64,000 bases of DNA from Rugosimonospora africana (lineage in GTDB: Bacteria > Actinomycetota > Actinomycetes > Mycobacteriales > Micromonosporaceae): positions 1-64,000 of the forward strand of contig NZ_BONZ01000057.1 of NCBI RefSeq assembly GCF_016862975.1, in the 5' to 3' direction. The notes below the pieces were generated by a model. It did not search any database. It saw only the letters and a list, made by a program, of their open reading frames with translations, and was not told the origin of the DNA. Below, one piece after another: positions 34,770-45,834 of the stretch (its first letter is position 1; each line of letters starts with the position of its first letter). Made by a program: the position numbers and the translations under genes.

Positions 34770-35368
34770 GACTGGTCCTTTCCCAGCATGGTCGCCGGAC
34801 GAGTCTGGTCCAGCGCACCGCGAATTTTCTTGCGTGCCCGGTGCAACCGGGAACGGGCTGTCCCGGCCGGGATGCCGAGCGCCCTGGCCGCCTCCTCACA
34901 GGTCAGGTCGGCCCAGGCGACCAGCAGCAGCACGTCGCGGTCCTTCCTGGCGATCCCGGCCAGCGCCGCTGCGAGCGGCCCCCGGCGAGCCTGAGCATCC
35001 AGCCGGGTGGCGACCCGGTCGGCGTGGCCCTCGCTGACCTCGTCGGTGCCGGCCCTTGCCATCGCCCGGTACCGTCGCCGCTCCGACCTTCGATGTTGAG
35101 AGATCAGGTTCGAGGCGATCCCGTACAGCCAGGGTCGGGCGTCCGGGTGGTCCCGGTCGTACCGGCCCCGCCGCGTGAACGCGACCAGGAACGTCTCGGC
35201 CGTCACGTCGTCGGCCAGGTTCTGGCCGAGCCGCCGCGTCACGTAACCGTGGATCTGGCAGTAGTGGCGATCGAACACCGCCGCGAAGTAGTCGGGCTCG
35301 CGGACGGACCGCGCGATGGCCACGGCATCGCTGTCCGGCACGGCGTACGCGTGCATGGCCGCGGTCAT
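34766..35368 (-). CDS. ECF RNA polymerase sigma factor
   Basis: A 200-residue sigma-70 region 2/4 protein. Region 2 contains YFAAVFDRHYCQIHGYVTRRLGQNLADDVTAETFLVAF (about 27-65), and region 4 contains LLLVAWADLTCEEAARALGIPAGTARSRLHRARKKIR (about 145-183). It is coupled to the downstream membrane protein by an ATGA overlap. Start at 35368. Another Met at the fifth codon is possible. Confidence 0.9.
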   Translation of the reverse strand: MTAAMHAYAVPDSDAVAIARSVREPDYFAAVFDRHYCQIHGYVTRRLGQNLADDVTAETFLVAFTRRGRYDRDHPDARPWLYGIASNLISQHRRSERRRYRAMARAGTDEVSEGHADRVATRLDAQARRGPLAAALAGIARKDRDVLLLVAWADLTCEEAARALGIPAGTARSRLHRARKKIRGALDQTRPATMLGKDQS

Positions 35369-35470
35369 ATCCGCATCGTGAGAGTCATCGTCTGCCCTTT
35401 CCGGCGTTAGAGCTCACTCGGCTCGGTGAGCGCTCATCTCTCTTTGGCCGATCGGCCGGTCACCGTTCGC

Positions 35471-35524
35471 GGCAGTTCGCGGAATGTCGGCAGTCCGCGG
35501 AGTGTCGGCAGTCCGCGGAATCCG
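35471..35524. repeat. Three 18-bp repeats upstream of the sigma gene
   Basis: GGCAGTTCGCGGAATGTC and two close copies lie head to tail in the 35369-35694 gap. The repeats lie between the sigma gene start and the katG terminator. No gene is seen in this gap. Confidence 0.75.
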
Positions 35525-35643
35525 GCCGGGGCGGTGGGAGATGGCTGGCCGCGGTCCGGGAGCGGAACCTGGCGGCGAACCCGGTGGGCAATGGGCAAGG
35601 GCGGCCACTGCGGGTCGATGGTAACAACAACCCGCCCGGTCAC

Positions 35644-35685
35644 GGCACTGCCCGCACCCGCGGAGGCGCGGGTGCGGGCAGTGCC
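35644..35685 (-). terminator. Perfect 19-bp hairpin after katG
   Basis: GGCACTGCCCGCACCCGCG (35644-35662) pairs with its exact complement at 35667-35685 around the loop GAGG. It starts 10 bases past the katG stop on the minus strand. It is a very strong intrinsic-type hairpin without a U-run. Confidence 0.9.
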
Positions 35686-35694
35686 ACGGCGGTG

Positions 35695-38285
<2,591 letters not shown>

Positions 38286-39056
38286 GTGACCCAACCAGAC
38301 GACGACAAGCTGTTCTCCCACGGATATGGCTGGCGGGCCCGCATCGGGTTCCTGAGCCCCGGCGCGGTCGACGAGTCATCGTCGCGCCAGTTCTACCGGA
38401 TGGCCCCGCCGGGGGTGACGATCGTGCGCACCGCGCTCGGCGTCACCGACATCACGCCGGAGCAGATCGGCGAGGCGCTGACGCGGGCGGAGGAGTCCGC
38501 CCGCCGGCTGGCCCGGACCGAGCCCGACTGCATCATCCTCGGCGGGTCTCCGACGGTCGTGCTCGGCGGGTACGGTTCGGACAACGTACTGGTCGATCGG
38601 ATCCAGCGCGCCTCCGGAATCCAGACGAGCGCGGCACAGTCCGCCGCGGTGGAGGCGATGCGGGTGCTGGGGATGCGGCGGGTCGCTGTGGCGACACCGT
38701 TCCCGCCGCCGTTTCCCGAGCTGCTGAGGGAGTTCCTGGAGAAGTCGGGGCTGTCCGTGCCGGCCCTGGACAGTCTCGGCGTCGAGTACCGCAAGCTGCG
38801 GATGTCGCCGCTGCGCGCCGGGTACGAGCTGGCGAAGCGCACGTTCGAGGCCGCCGGCGGGGCCGACGGCATCTACTTCGCGGGAGCGCCGTTCCCGGTC
38901 GCGGACATCATCGACCGGTTGGAGCGCGAGCTGAACACCACGGTCATCTCGAGCATGCAGTGCACCCTGTGGAAGGGGCTGCGGATGTCGAAGGCCACCG
39001 AGGGAGTCTCGATCACCGGTTACGGGCGGCTGCTGCGCGACTTCCTCGACGCCTGA
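38286..39056 (+). CDS. Asp/Glu racemase-superfamily protein (maleate isomerase/arylmalonate decarboxylase-like), copy 1
   Basis: A 256-residue cofactor-free enzyme of the Asp/Glu racemase superfamily. The start GYGWRARIGFLSPG and the MAPPGVTIVRT segment match maleate cis-trans isomerase and arylmalonate decarboxylase relatives. The first active-site segment is GGSPTVV, where racemases and isomerases have Cys. The second is SSMQCTLWKG with one Cys (about residue 223). A single Cys is the pattern of arylmalonate decarboxylase. GTG at 38286 has AAGGAGG upstream. It opens the locus, and a close paralogue is found at 62953. Confidence 0.83.
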   Translation: MTQPDDDKLFSHGYGWRARIGFLSPGAVDESSSRQFYRMAPPGVTIVRTALGVTDITPEQIGEALTRAEESARRLARTEPDCIILGGSPTVVLGGYGSDNVLVDRIQRASGIQTSAAQSAAVEAMRVLGMRRVAVATPFPPPFPELLREFLEKSGLSVPALDSLGVEYRKLRMSPLRAGYELAKRTFEAAGGADGIYFAGAPFPVADIIDRLERELNTTVISSMQCTLWKGLRMSKATEGVSITGYGRLLRDFLDA

Positions 39057-39198
39057 CCGTCAGTCACTCGAACCATTGGACCTTTATCGTGCAGTTTATA
39101 GGCGCGATGTTAGCACGCGAGGGGTCGGCTCGGTAGCGCCGAGCTCCGCCCGATCTGCGGTCGCCGTAACGGATTGGCTTCCCAACGTATTCAAGGCG

Positions 39199-39227
39199 TT
39201 GACAGGCTCCGCAACTGTTTATAGCCT
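39199..39227 (+). promoter_or_regulatory. Sigma-70-type promoter TTGACA-N17-TAGCCT
   Basis: TTGACA (39199-39204) is followed after 17 bases by TAGCCT (39222-39227), a good match to the actinomycete housekeeping consensus. The -10 lies inside TTTATAGCCTATC, a reverse form of the locus motif, so a regulator could cover it. The next large start (39671) is about 435 bases away, implying a long leader or the small ORF at 39338. Confidence 0.6.
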
Positions 39228-39337
39228 ATCGGAAATCTTTGATTGGTCGCTCTACCGATGACCGGCCGGCGGCGCACCGGCGGTCGTGTCACCGGGGGGT
39301 GGCCCCGCGAACCGTGTCGGCGGGTGGAGGCGATCCG

Positions 39338-39433
39338 GTGAGATTCGCGATCCTCCCGGCCGAGTACATCCGGATGCGCCGCCCCAGTGCGTGCGCGTCG
39401 GAGCACGGCCCTCGTCCCGGCCGTCGCTCCTGA
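39338..39433 (+). CDS. Possible small ORF (31 aa) in the leader of the first transporter unit
   Basis: GTG at 39338 has a perfect GGAGG seven bases upstream. The 31-codon frame starts VRFAILPAEYIRMRRP and ends TGA at 39433. A stop-linked repeat array begins at its stop, as happens after several real genes in this window. It may be a leader peptide or the remains of a gene. The family is not recognised. Confidence 0.35.
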   Translation: MRFAILPAEYIRMRRPSACASEHGPRPGRRS

Positions 39434-39562
39434 CACCAGCGAGCCGCCCCAAAGCGAGCCGCCCCAAAGCGAGCCGAGCCGACCAGCGAGCCGACTCCCA
39501 GCGCACCGATTCCCCGCGAGCCGACTCCCAGCGAGCCGACCCTCCACGAGCCGACCCCAGCG
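39430..39562. repeat. AGCGAGCCGAC-type tandem repeats
   Basis: Imperfect units such as AAAGCGAGCCGCCCC and GCGAGCCGACTCCCA fill this part of the 39057-39670 gap. Open frames on either strand here come from the repeat. The remainder of the gap carries two TATAGG-type motifs (39097-39102 and about 39219-39230) and the promoter. Confidence 0.7.
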
Positions 39563-39670
39563 CACCGGTACAGCCGCCATCCCGTGCCGCTCCGGCACGG
39601 CGGTCCGGTGCGCCGTGCGCCGTACTCTGACCCGCCCTCGACACCGATCTCGTACCGGAAAGGGGAAACT

Positions 39671-40783
39671 GTGAGGACACGAGTACCCAGACGATCACGG
39701 TTGTTGGGCATCGTCCTCTTGTCACTCGTCCTGGTCGCCGGGTCGGCCAGCTGCTCACGGCGCGGATCGTCCGGCAGTGGTGCCGGCGCCAAGGCCGCGA
39801 CGTTCTACAAGGGAAAGACCATCACCATCACCACCAAGTCCTCGCCCGGCGGCAACGGCGACACGACGGCACGGCTGCTGGCGCAGTACCTGCCGAACTA
39901 CATCCCCGGTCACCCGCACGTGGTGGTGAAGAACAACGCCGGCGGTGCGGGCAGCGTGATGATGAAGAACGTCGCCGAGGTGTTCCCGAACGACGGCCTG
40001 AACCTCGCGCTGCCGGACACCGCGGTCGTGCTGCGTTGGATGTTCAAGCAGGACGGCACCGACTATCCGCTGGACAAGATGCCCATCATCGGGGACGTCA
40101 CCGCGCCGCTGGTGGTCATCGTTCGCAAGTCCGCCGGCGCCACCGTCGCCGACCTGCAGAAGCGGAAGCAGCCGCTGGCCGCGGGCAGCACCGCGCCGGG
40201 TGGCACGGGCGTCATCGACATGACGCTGGGCTTCAAGCTGCTGGGCATCCCGGTGAAGGAGGTCTACGGGTACTCCGGCGCCGGACCGGTCGCCCTGGCC
40301 GTCGAGCGGGGCGAGGCGGACACCGCGTCGCCGGCCGCCGGTGCCTACCTCGCCTCCTACAAGACACTGGTGGACCGTGGCCTCGCGTACCCCTTCTACC
40401 AGGTCGGCGACCCGGGCCCGGACAACACCCTGGCGCGTTCGCCCGCGCTGTCCGAGTTCCCCACCCTGCAGGAGCTGTACCAGAAGCAGTACGGCCACGC
40501 GCCGTCCGGACCGGAGTGGGACGCGGTGCTGAAGTTGGCCGACATGGTGCAGCTGGGGCTGTTCCTCTCGGCACGTCCGGACACGCCGCCGGAGGCGTTG
40601 ACGGCGCTGCGCCAGGGATTCGACAGGATGGCCGCCGACCCGGCGGTCAAGTCGAAGCTGAACACCACCCTGGGCGGAGCGGTCAGCGTCGGGAACGCCG
40701 AGGCCGGCAAGCTGCTGCAGAACCTGTTGAACACCTCCGGCGACGTGCTGTCGGTGCTGGAGGACGCCGCCAACGGCAAGTGA
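39671..40783 (+). CDS. tctC: Tripartite tricarboxylate transporter binding protein (TctC/Bug), set 1
   Basis: A 370-residue extracytoplasmic binding lipoprotein. The signal peptide ends in VLVAGSASC with a likely lipidated Cys. The mature domain has the Bug/TctC pattern: YKGKTITITTKSSPGGNGDTTARLLAQYL, VVVKNNAGGAGSV and a YGYSGAGPVALAVERGE segment that closes the ligand pocket. Bug proteins bind carboxylates. GTG at 39671 has GGAAAGGGG upstream. It precedes the matching permease by 88 bases. Ligand unknown. Confidence 0.88.
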   Translation: MRTRVPRRSRLLGIVLLSLVLVAGSASCSRRGSSGSGAGAKAATFYKGKTITITTKSSPGGNGDTTARLLAQYLPNYIPGHPHVVVKNNAGGAGSVMMKNVAEVFPNDGLNLALPDTAVVLRWMFKQDGTDYPLDKMPIIGDVTAPLVVIVRKSAGATVADLQKRKQPLAAGSTAPGGTGVIDMTLGFKLLGIPVKEVYGYSGAGPVALAVERGEADTASPAAGAYLASYKTLVDRGLAYPFYQVGDPGPDNTLARSPALSEFPTLQELYQKQYGHAPSGPEWDAVLKLADMVQLGLFLSARPDTPPEALTALRQGFDRMAADPAVKSKLNTTLGGAVSVGNAEAGKLLQNLLNTSGDVLSVLEDAANGK

Positions 40784-40871
40784 CGCGAGTGCCGTGGCCT
40801 GGGCGGCGTTCCGGCCGCCCGCGCCGCGGAGGGTCCGACACAGGCTCGATGGAAGCGGGTGAGTCAGCACC

Positions 40872-42986
40872 ATGCTCGATGCGTTCCTCAACAGCTTGGG
40901 AAATGTGGCGAACGGCAGCGTCCTGCTGCTGATGATGGTGGGGATCGTGATCGGTCTGCTCACCGGTCTGCTTCCGGGCCTGGGCGGCGTGGTCGTGCTC
41001 GTTCTGTTGCTGCCGTTCACCCTCACCATGTCGCCGTTCGAGGCGTTCGCGCTGCTGCTGAGCACCTACGCGGTCTTCAGCATCACCGGCGACATGACCT
41101 CGATACTGATCGGGATACCCGCGCATCCGGAGTGTGCTGCGCTGGTGCCCGACGGGTACCCGATGACCAAACGCGGCGAGGCGGCGCGCGCATTGGGCGC
41201 CACCATCTTCAGCGCCGCGGCCGGCGCGGTCATCGGCGCGGTCATGCTGTTCCTGCTGATTCCGGTGCTGCGTCCCCTGGTGGTGGACATCGGCTCACCG
41301 GAGCTGTTCGCGATCGTCCTGCTGGGCCTCGCGATGGTGGGCAGCCTCAGCGGCAAGAGCGTACTCAAGGGCATCGCCGCGGCCTGCCTCGGCATGCTGC
41401 TCGCCTCGATCGGCACCAACGCCCAGACCGGTATCGTCCGCTACGGCTTCGGCAGCCTCAGCCTGCTGGAGGGCCTGTCGCTGGTCGCCGTCGCGCTGGG
41501 CCTGTTCGCGCTGCCGGAGATCATGGAACTGCACGCCCGGGGCAAGCGCGGCGTCTCGGAGCGCCCCGACCTGTCCAGCGGCGTGGAGGTCGGCGTCCGG
41601 GATGTCCTGTCCCGGCCGAGCCTGTTGCTGCGCGGCAGCCTGATCGGCGCGGTGATGTCGATGCTGCCCGGCCTGGGCAGCGCGGTGGGGCAGTGGGTCG
41701 CGTACGGCCAGGCGGCGCAGATTTCCAAGCACCCCGAGCGGTTCGGCACCGGAGTCATCGAGGGCGTGATCGCTCCGGCTTCCGCGAACAACTCGAAGGA
41801 AGCCGGCTCCCTCGTGCCCACCATCGCGGTCGGGGTGCCGGGATCGGCCGCGATGGCAATCATGCTCGGCGCGTTCGTGGTGGTGGGCATCACCCCGGGG
41901 CCGTCCATGCTCGGTACCCACCTGAACATCACCTACTTCATGATCTGGATGCTGGTGTTGGCGAACGTCATCGGCGCGGCGCTGTCGTTCGCCTTCCTCA
42001 AGCCGATGGCGCGGATCAGCGTGGTACCGGCGATGACGCTCATGCCGGTCGTCAGCGCGCTGGTCATCATCGGCAGCGCGGTCTCCGCGGCCCGCTGGAG
42101 CGATGTGGTGACCCTCATCGCCACCGGCATGGTCGCCTGGGTCATGCGCCGCGCCGGCTGGTCCGTCGTGCCGGTGATTCTCGGTTTCGTGCTGGGCGGC
42201 AACGCCGAGAACTTCCTGTGGATCAGCGTCGGCACGTACAAGTTGCACTGGCTGCTGTCGCCCGTGGTCGACCTGCTGTTCGCGGCCACCATCCTGCTGG
42301 CCGTGGGTACCGCCTGGCGCAAGTCCCGGTCGCGGCGGCGGGCGCAGGCCACGGACGAGGGCACACCGGCGATCGAGTCGGTGGACCGGGCGTGGCTCTG
42401 GGCGTCGCTGGCGGTCGCCGCCGCGTTTACCGCGCTGGGTGCCGTCGCCGTCATCCTGGCCTGGCACTGGCCGCTGGAGGCTCGGGCGTTCCCGACCGCG
42501 GTCGGCAGTCTGCTGGTCGTGCTCGGCCTGCTGGAGGTGGGCGTCGAGGTGCGGGCCCTGCGCCGCTCGCGGACTGACCAACCCGTCGATGGCGAGGATG
42601 CCGGACCCGATGTGGGTATCGTGCCGGAGCCCGCCGGTGTCGCGGCACCCGCTGGCACGCTCGGGTCGGCCCAACCGGCCATGGCCGCCTCCGCGACCGG
42701 AGTCCTCGACCCCATCCCGGCCGTCGCCGTCGTGCCGGCCGAACTGCCGGTGAAGCGTTCGCTTGCCGGTCTCGGCTGGTTCGTGCTCGCCGCGGTGCTC
42801 AGCTACGCGGTCGGTTTCCTGATGGGGCTGGTCGTGTTCGTCTTCGGGTACGCGATGGCCACCCGGCGCGGCCTGCTCCGCGCGGTGTTGATGGCGGCGG
42901 TGGTCGGAGTGGTGTTCTACGTGCTGTTCGTGCTGGTGCTCAACGTGGCCATGCCGATCCCACTGATCGGACCCAGCTTCATCTAG
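40872..42986 (+). CDS. tctA: TctA permease with C-terminal TctB-like domain, set 1
   Basis: A 704-residue permease. About residues 1-490 are TctA: GLLPGLGG, then GIPAHPECAALVPDGYPM and ASANNSKEAGSLVPT, all family motifs. A further part (about 500-704) has four hydrophobic segments interrupted by a Pro/Ala-rich linker, as in the small TctB subunit (AWLWASLAVAAAFTALGA and GWFVLAAVLSYAVGFLMG). Most known systems encode TctB separately, so this looks like a TctA-TctB fusion. It should be sodium- or proton-driven carboxylate uptake with the TctC before it. Confidence 0.87.
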   Translation: MLDAFLNSLGNVANGSVLLLMMVGIVIGLLTGLLPGLGGVVVLVLLLPFTLTMSPFEAFALLLSTYAVFSITGDMTSILIGIPAHPECAALVPDGYPMTKRGEAARALGATIFSAAAGAVIGAVMLFLLIPVLRPLVVDIGSPELFAIVLLGLAMVGSLSGKSVLKGIAAACLGMLLASIGTNAQTGIVRYGFGSLSLLEGLSLVAVALGLFALPEIMELHARGKRGVSERPDLSSGVEVGVRDVLSRPSLLLRGSLIGAVMSMLPGLGSAVGQWVAYGQAAQISKHPERFGTGVIEGVIAPASANNSKEAGSLVPTIAVGVPGSAAMAIMLGAFVVVGITPGPSMLGTHLNITYFMIWMLVLANVIGAALSFAFLKPMARISVVPAMTLMPVVSALVIIGSAVSAARWSDVVTLIATGMVAWVMRRAGWSVVPVILGFVLGGNAENFLWISVGTYKLHWLLSPVVDLLFAATILLAVGTAWRKSRSRRRAQATDEGTPAIESVDRAWLWASLAVAAAFTALGAVAVILAWHWPLEARAFPTAVGSLLVVLGLLEVGVEVRALRRSRTDQPVDGEDAGPDVGIVPEPAGVAAPAGTLGSAQPAMAASATGVLDPIPAVAVVPAELPVKRSLAGLGWFVLAAVLSYAVGFLMGLVVFVFGYAMATRRGLLRAVLMAAVVGVVFYVLFVLVLNVAMPIPLIGPSFI

Positions 42987-43047
42987 CGCGTGGTCTCTCG
43001 AAAGGTCGACTCCCGAAAGCCGCCTGGATGTCCACAGTGGAGGACCT

Positions 43048-44595
43048 ATGACCGAAGCGGACCCGCCACCCGGCGCCGAGGATCCCTTCTACCTGCTGGA
43101 CAATGTTCACCTGACGTCGGTCGGCGTGGACATCGGATCGTCCACTTCGCACCTCATCTTCTCCCGCCTGCACCTGCGGCGGGAAACGCTGGAACTGTCC
43201 AGCCGGTTCCGGCTGGTGTCGCGGACCGTGCTGTGGCAGTCGCCGGTGCTGCTCACCCCGTACCTTCCGGACGGCCTCATCGACTCCGGCGCCATCGCGG
43301 CGTTCACCGCGCGGTGCCACGCCGACGCCGGTATCGATCCGTCCGTGATCGACACGGGCGCGGTCATCCTGACCGGGGAAGCGCTCAAGCGCCGCAATGC
43401 CCGGGCGCTGGCCGACGCGGTGGCGTCCGGGTCCGGCGACTTCGTGTGCGTCACCGCCGGGCACAACCTGGAGGCGTTGCTGTCCGCGTACGGTTCGGGT
43501 TCGGTCGAGGCGTCCCAGCGCACCGGCGGGTCGCTGCTCTGCGTCGACATCGGGGGCGGCACCACGAAGTTGGCGCTGATCCGTGCCGGTGAGGTGGTGG
43601 CGACCGCTGCGATCGAGGTCGGTGGCCGGATCGTGGCCTGGGACGCGGACCGGCGGCTGACCCGGGTCGCCCCGGTGGCGAACGCCTTGATGGCGGATGC
43701 AGGGCTGCCGAATACACCTCTGCCGTGTGCCTCAGTGTCGGCTGCGTCGCTGCCGAATGCGTCGCTGCCGGCGGGCGAGGCTCTGCGGCCCGGCGACTAC
43801 TTCGGTCCGGAGGCGGAGCGGTCGCTGGCCGCCGTGGTCGCCGCGCAGATTCTGGCGGTACCCGCCGGAAACGTCGCCGGCCTGCGGCCCGATCTCGTAC
43901 TCACCGAGCCGGTCTGGGAGCAGATGGTCGGCCTGGACGGAGTGACCTTCTCCGGCGGCGTGTCCGAGTACGTCTTCGATCGGGACCGGGCCGACTACGG
44001 CGACCTCGGCCGGGCGATCGGAGAGCACCTGCGGGAGGCCATCGACCGGGGTGTGTTCGGCGTCCCGGTGCTCGATCCGGGCCAGGGCATCCGGGCCACC
44101 GTGATCGGTGCGTCGCAGTGTTCGGTACAGGTCACCGGAAGTACCGTGGCCGTTCGGGGCGCGAGCCTGCCGCTGCGCAACCTCCCGGTCGTACACCCGG
44201 CCGTCGACCTCGCCGGAGACATCGATCCGTTCGAGGTGGCGGCGGCCATCAGGCGCGCGGTGAAGGCACACGACCTGCCCGAGGACGCGGCGGTCGCACT
44301 CGCCCTCCGCTGGGCCGGGCCGCCGTCGTACCCGCGGCTGCGGGCGCTGGGCGAGGGCATCGTCGCGGCGCGACCACCCGGGACCGGGGTGCCGGCCGTC
44401 ATCCTGCTCGACAGGGACCTCAGCGCGTCGCTGGGCGCGCTGCTGGCGGACGAGCTGGCCGTGTCCGGGCCACTGATCTGCCTGGACAACCTGGAGTTCC
44501 GGCCGCTGGACTACGTCGACATCGGTCCGCCCATCTGGCCCCCCGGGGTGTTGCCGGTCGTCATCAAGTCGTTGCTGTTCGGGTCAAGCGGATGA
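43048..44595 (+). CDS. eutA: EutA-like actin-fold ATPase (ethanolamine ammonia-lyase reactivase family)
   Basis: A 515-residue protein matching EutA along its length. The ATPase-fold motifs are VDIGSSTSHLIFSR (27-40) and VDIGGGTTKLAL (about 165-176), with IDTGAVILTGEALKRRNARA between them. EutA releases damaged B12 from ethanolamine ammonia-lyase in an ATP-dependent way. No eutB or eutC gene lies in the window, so the client is missing or different. ATG at 43048 has GGAGG upstream. It lies between the permease and the first bicupin gene in one direction with short spacers. Confidence 0.82.
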   Translation: MTEADPPPGAEDPFYLLDNVHLTSVGVDIGSSTSHLIFSRLHLRRETLELSSRFRLVSRTVLWQSPVLLTPYLPDGLIDSGAIAAFTARCHADAGIDPSVIDTGAVILTGEALKRRNARALADAVASGSGDFVCVTAGHNLEALLSAYGSGSVEASQRTGGSLLCVDIGGGTTKLALIRAGEVVATAAIEVGGRIVAWDADRRLTRVAPVANALMADAGLPNTPLPCASVSAASLPNASLPAGEALRPGDYFGPEAERSLAAVVAAQILAVPAGNVAGLRPDLVLTEPVWEQMVGLDGVTFSGGVSEYVFDRDRADYGDLGRAIGEHLREAIDRGVFGVPVLDPGQGIRATVIGASQCSVQVTGSTVAVRGASLPLRNLPVVHPAVDLAGDIDPFEVAAAIRRAVKAHDLPEDAAVALALRWAGPPSYPRLRALGEGIVAARPPGTGVPAVILLDRDLSASLGALLADELAVSGPLICLDNLEFRPLDYVDIGPPIWPPGVLPVVIKSLLFGSSG

Positions 44596-44605
44596 GGGAG
44601 GCACG

Positions 44606-45745
44606 ATGAGTCAGTCACCGGCTGGTCAGGCACCGGCGAGTCAGTCAGCGGCGCGTCAGCCAGCGGCCGACGGGCAGGATCAACGGTTCCTGGTCAGCGC
44701 GTACCGCGACTGGGTCGAGGGCGAGAAGGTGCCGCTGATCGAGGATTTCGCGGTCGACCTGCGCTCCGCGCCGGTCACCCCCTGGGCCCGGCTGGGCGTC
44801 AACGGGGCCGTGGTGAACGTGGCCGGCCGGGGCGATTTTCTGGACCTGTGGCTGCTGGAACTGCCGCCCGGCCAGGCGCTCGTTCCGCAGCGCCACCTCT
44901 TCGAGGCCGTCGCCTACGTGATCTCCGGACGGGGCAGCACGACCATCGAGACCGGCGACGCCAGCCACAGCTTCGAGTGGGGGCCGAAGAGCATGTTCGC
45001 GCTTCCGCTCAACGCGCGGTACCAACTGTTCAACGCCAGCGGCCGCGAACCGGCCCGGATCGCCCTGACGACGGCGTTTCCCATCATGATGAACCTCATC
45101 CACAACGCCGACTTCCTCTTCGGTGTCGACTTCGAGTTCCCCGAGCGGCTGCGGACCCCGACCGGCTACTTCCGCGGCGAGGGGCGGCACGTGTCCGACA
45201 CGCACGCGGACCTCGTACACAACTTCTGGGAGACCAACTTCGTCCCGGACCTCGGCATCTTCGCCGAGTTGAGGCCGCTGGAGCGCCGGGGCAAGGCCAG
45301 CAACGGCATCCAGTTCCTGCTCGCCGACGGCGTGCTGCACGCGCACATGTCGGAGATTCCGGTCGGCCGGTACAAGAAGGCGCACCGGCACATGGGAGGA
45401 ACGCACATCTACCCGGTGACCGGCCAGGGTTATTCGTTGCTCTGGTACGAGGGGGAGACCACGAGGCGGCGGGTCGACTGGTGCCACGGAGTGGTGTATT
45501 CGCCGCCGGACAACATGTACCACCAGCATTTCAACATCAGTGGCGAGCCGGCGCGCTACTTCGCGGTCAAGATGGGCAACTACCGCTATCCGGTGACGGC
45601 CCGGATGAACAGCCAGTTCACCGCGAGCAGCCAGCAGATCCGGGATCGCAAGACGCAGATCGAGTACGAGGACGAAGACCCGGCGATCCGCGAACTGTAC
45701 GACGCCGAGTTGGCCAGGGCGGGCGTGCCGTCAAGGATGGAGTGA
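44606..45745 (+). CDS. Bicupin protein, copy 1 (gentisate dioxygenase-like fold)
   Basis: A 379-residue two-cupin protein. After a repetitive Gln/Ala/Ser-rich start (about 1-24), an N-terminal cupin holds RHLFEAVAYVISGRG. The C-terminal cupin has KKAHRHMGGTHIYPVTGQG and a later MYHQHF, giving three His in metal-ligand places and no Glu. Length and layout are like gentisate and related ring-cleaving dioxygenases, so Fe(II) oxygen chemistry is possible. Identity with any known enzyme is not evident. It starts 10 bases after the EutA-like stop. Two diverged paralogues follow. Confidence 0.75.
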   Translation: MSQSPAGQAPASQSAARQPAADGQDQRFLVSAYRDWVEGEKVPLIEDFAVDLRSAPVTPWARLGVNGAVVNVAGRGDFLDLWLLELPPGQALVPQRHLFEAVAYVISGRGSTTIETGDASHSFEWGPKSMFALPLNARYQLFNASGREPARIALTTAFPIMMNLIHNADFLFGVDFEFPERLRTPTGYFRGEGRHVSDTHADLVHNFWETNFVPDLGIFAELRPLERRGKASNGIQFLLADGVLHAHMSEIPVGRYKKAHRHMGGTHIYPVTGQGYSLLWYEGETTRRRVDWCHGVVYSPPDNMYHQHFNISGEPARYFAVKMGNYRYPVTARMNSQFTASSQQIRDRKTQIEYEDEDPAIRELYDAELARAGVPSRME

Positions 45746-45767
45746 GACCGTAGAGTCGGGCGCTCTT

Positions 45768-45780
45768 ATAGGATACAATC
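45768..45780 (+). promoter_or_regulatory. TATAGG motif before bicupin copy 2
   Basis: TATAGGATACA lies 57-67 bases upstream of the GTG in an AT-rich patch between two bicupin genes. TAGGAT also fits an actinomycete -10. It aligns with TATAGGATGCA at 60662 over 14 of 18 positions when the following ATCTACA/GAATACA is included. Confidence 0.6.
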
Positions 45781-45834
45781 TACAACCATCCATGACGTCA
45801 GCTCACCGATCACGCTGATCGCAAGGGAGTGTCC

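Noticed and set aside
39191-39792. Minus-strand frames in the leader of transporter set 1
   Set aside because: They read through the AGCGAGCCGAC repeats and into the TctC gene, with no recognised protein text.
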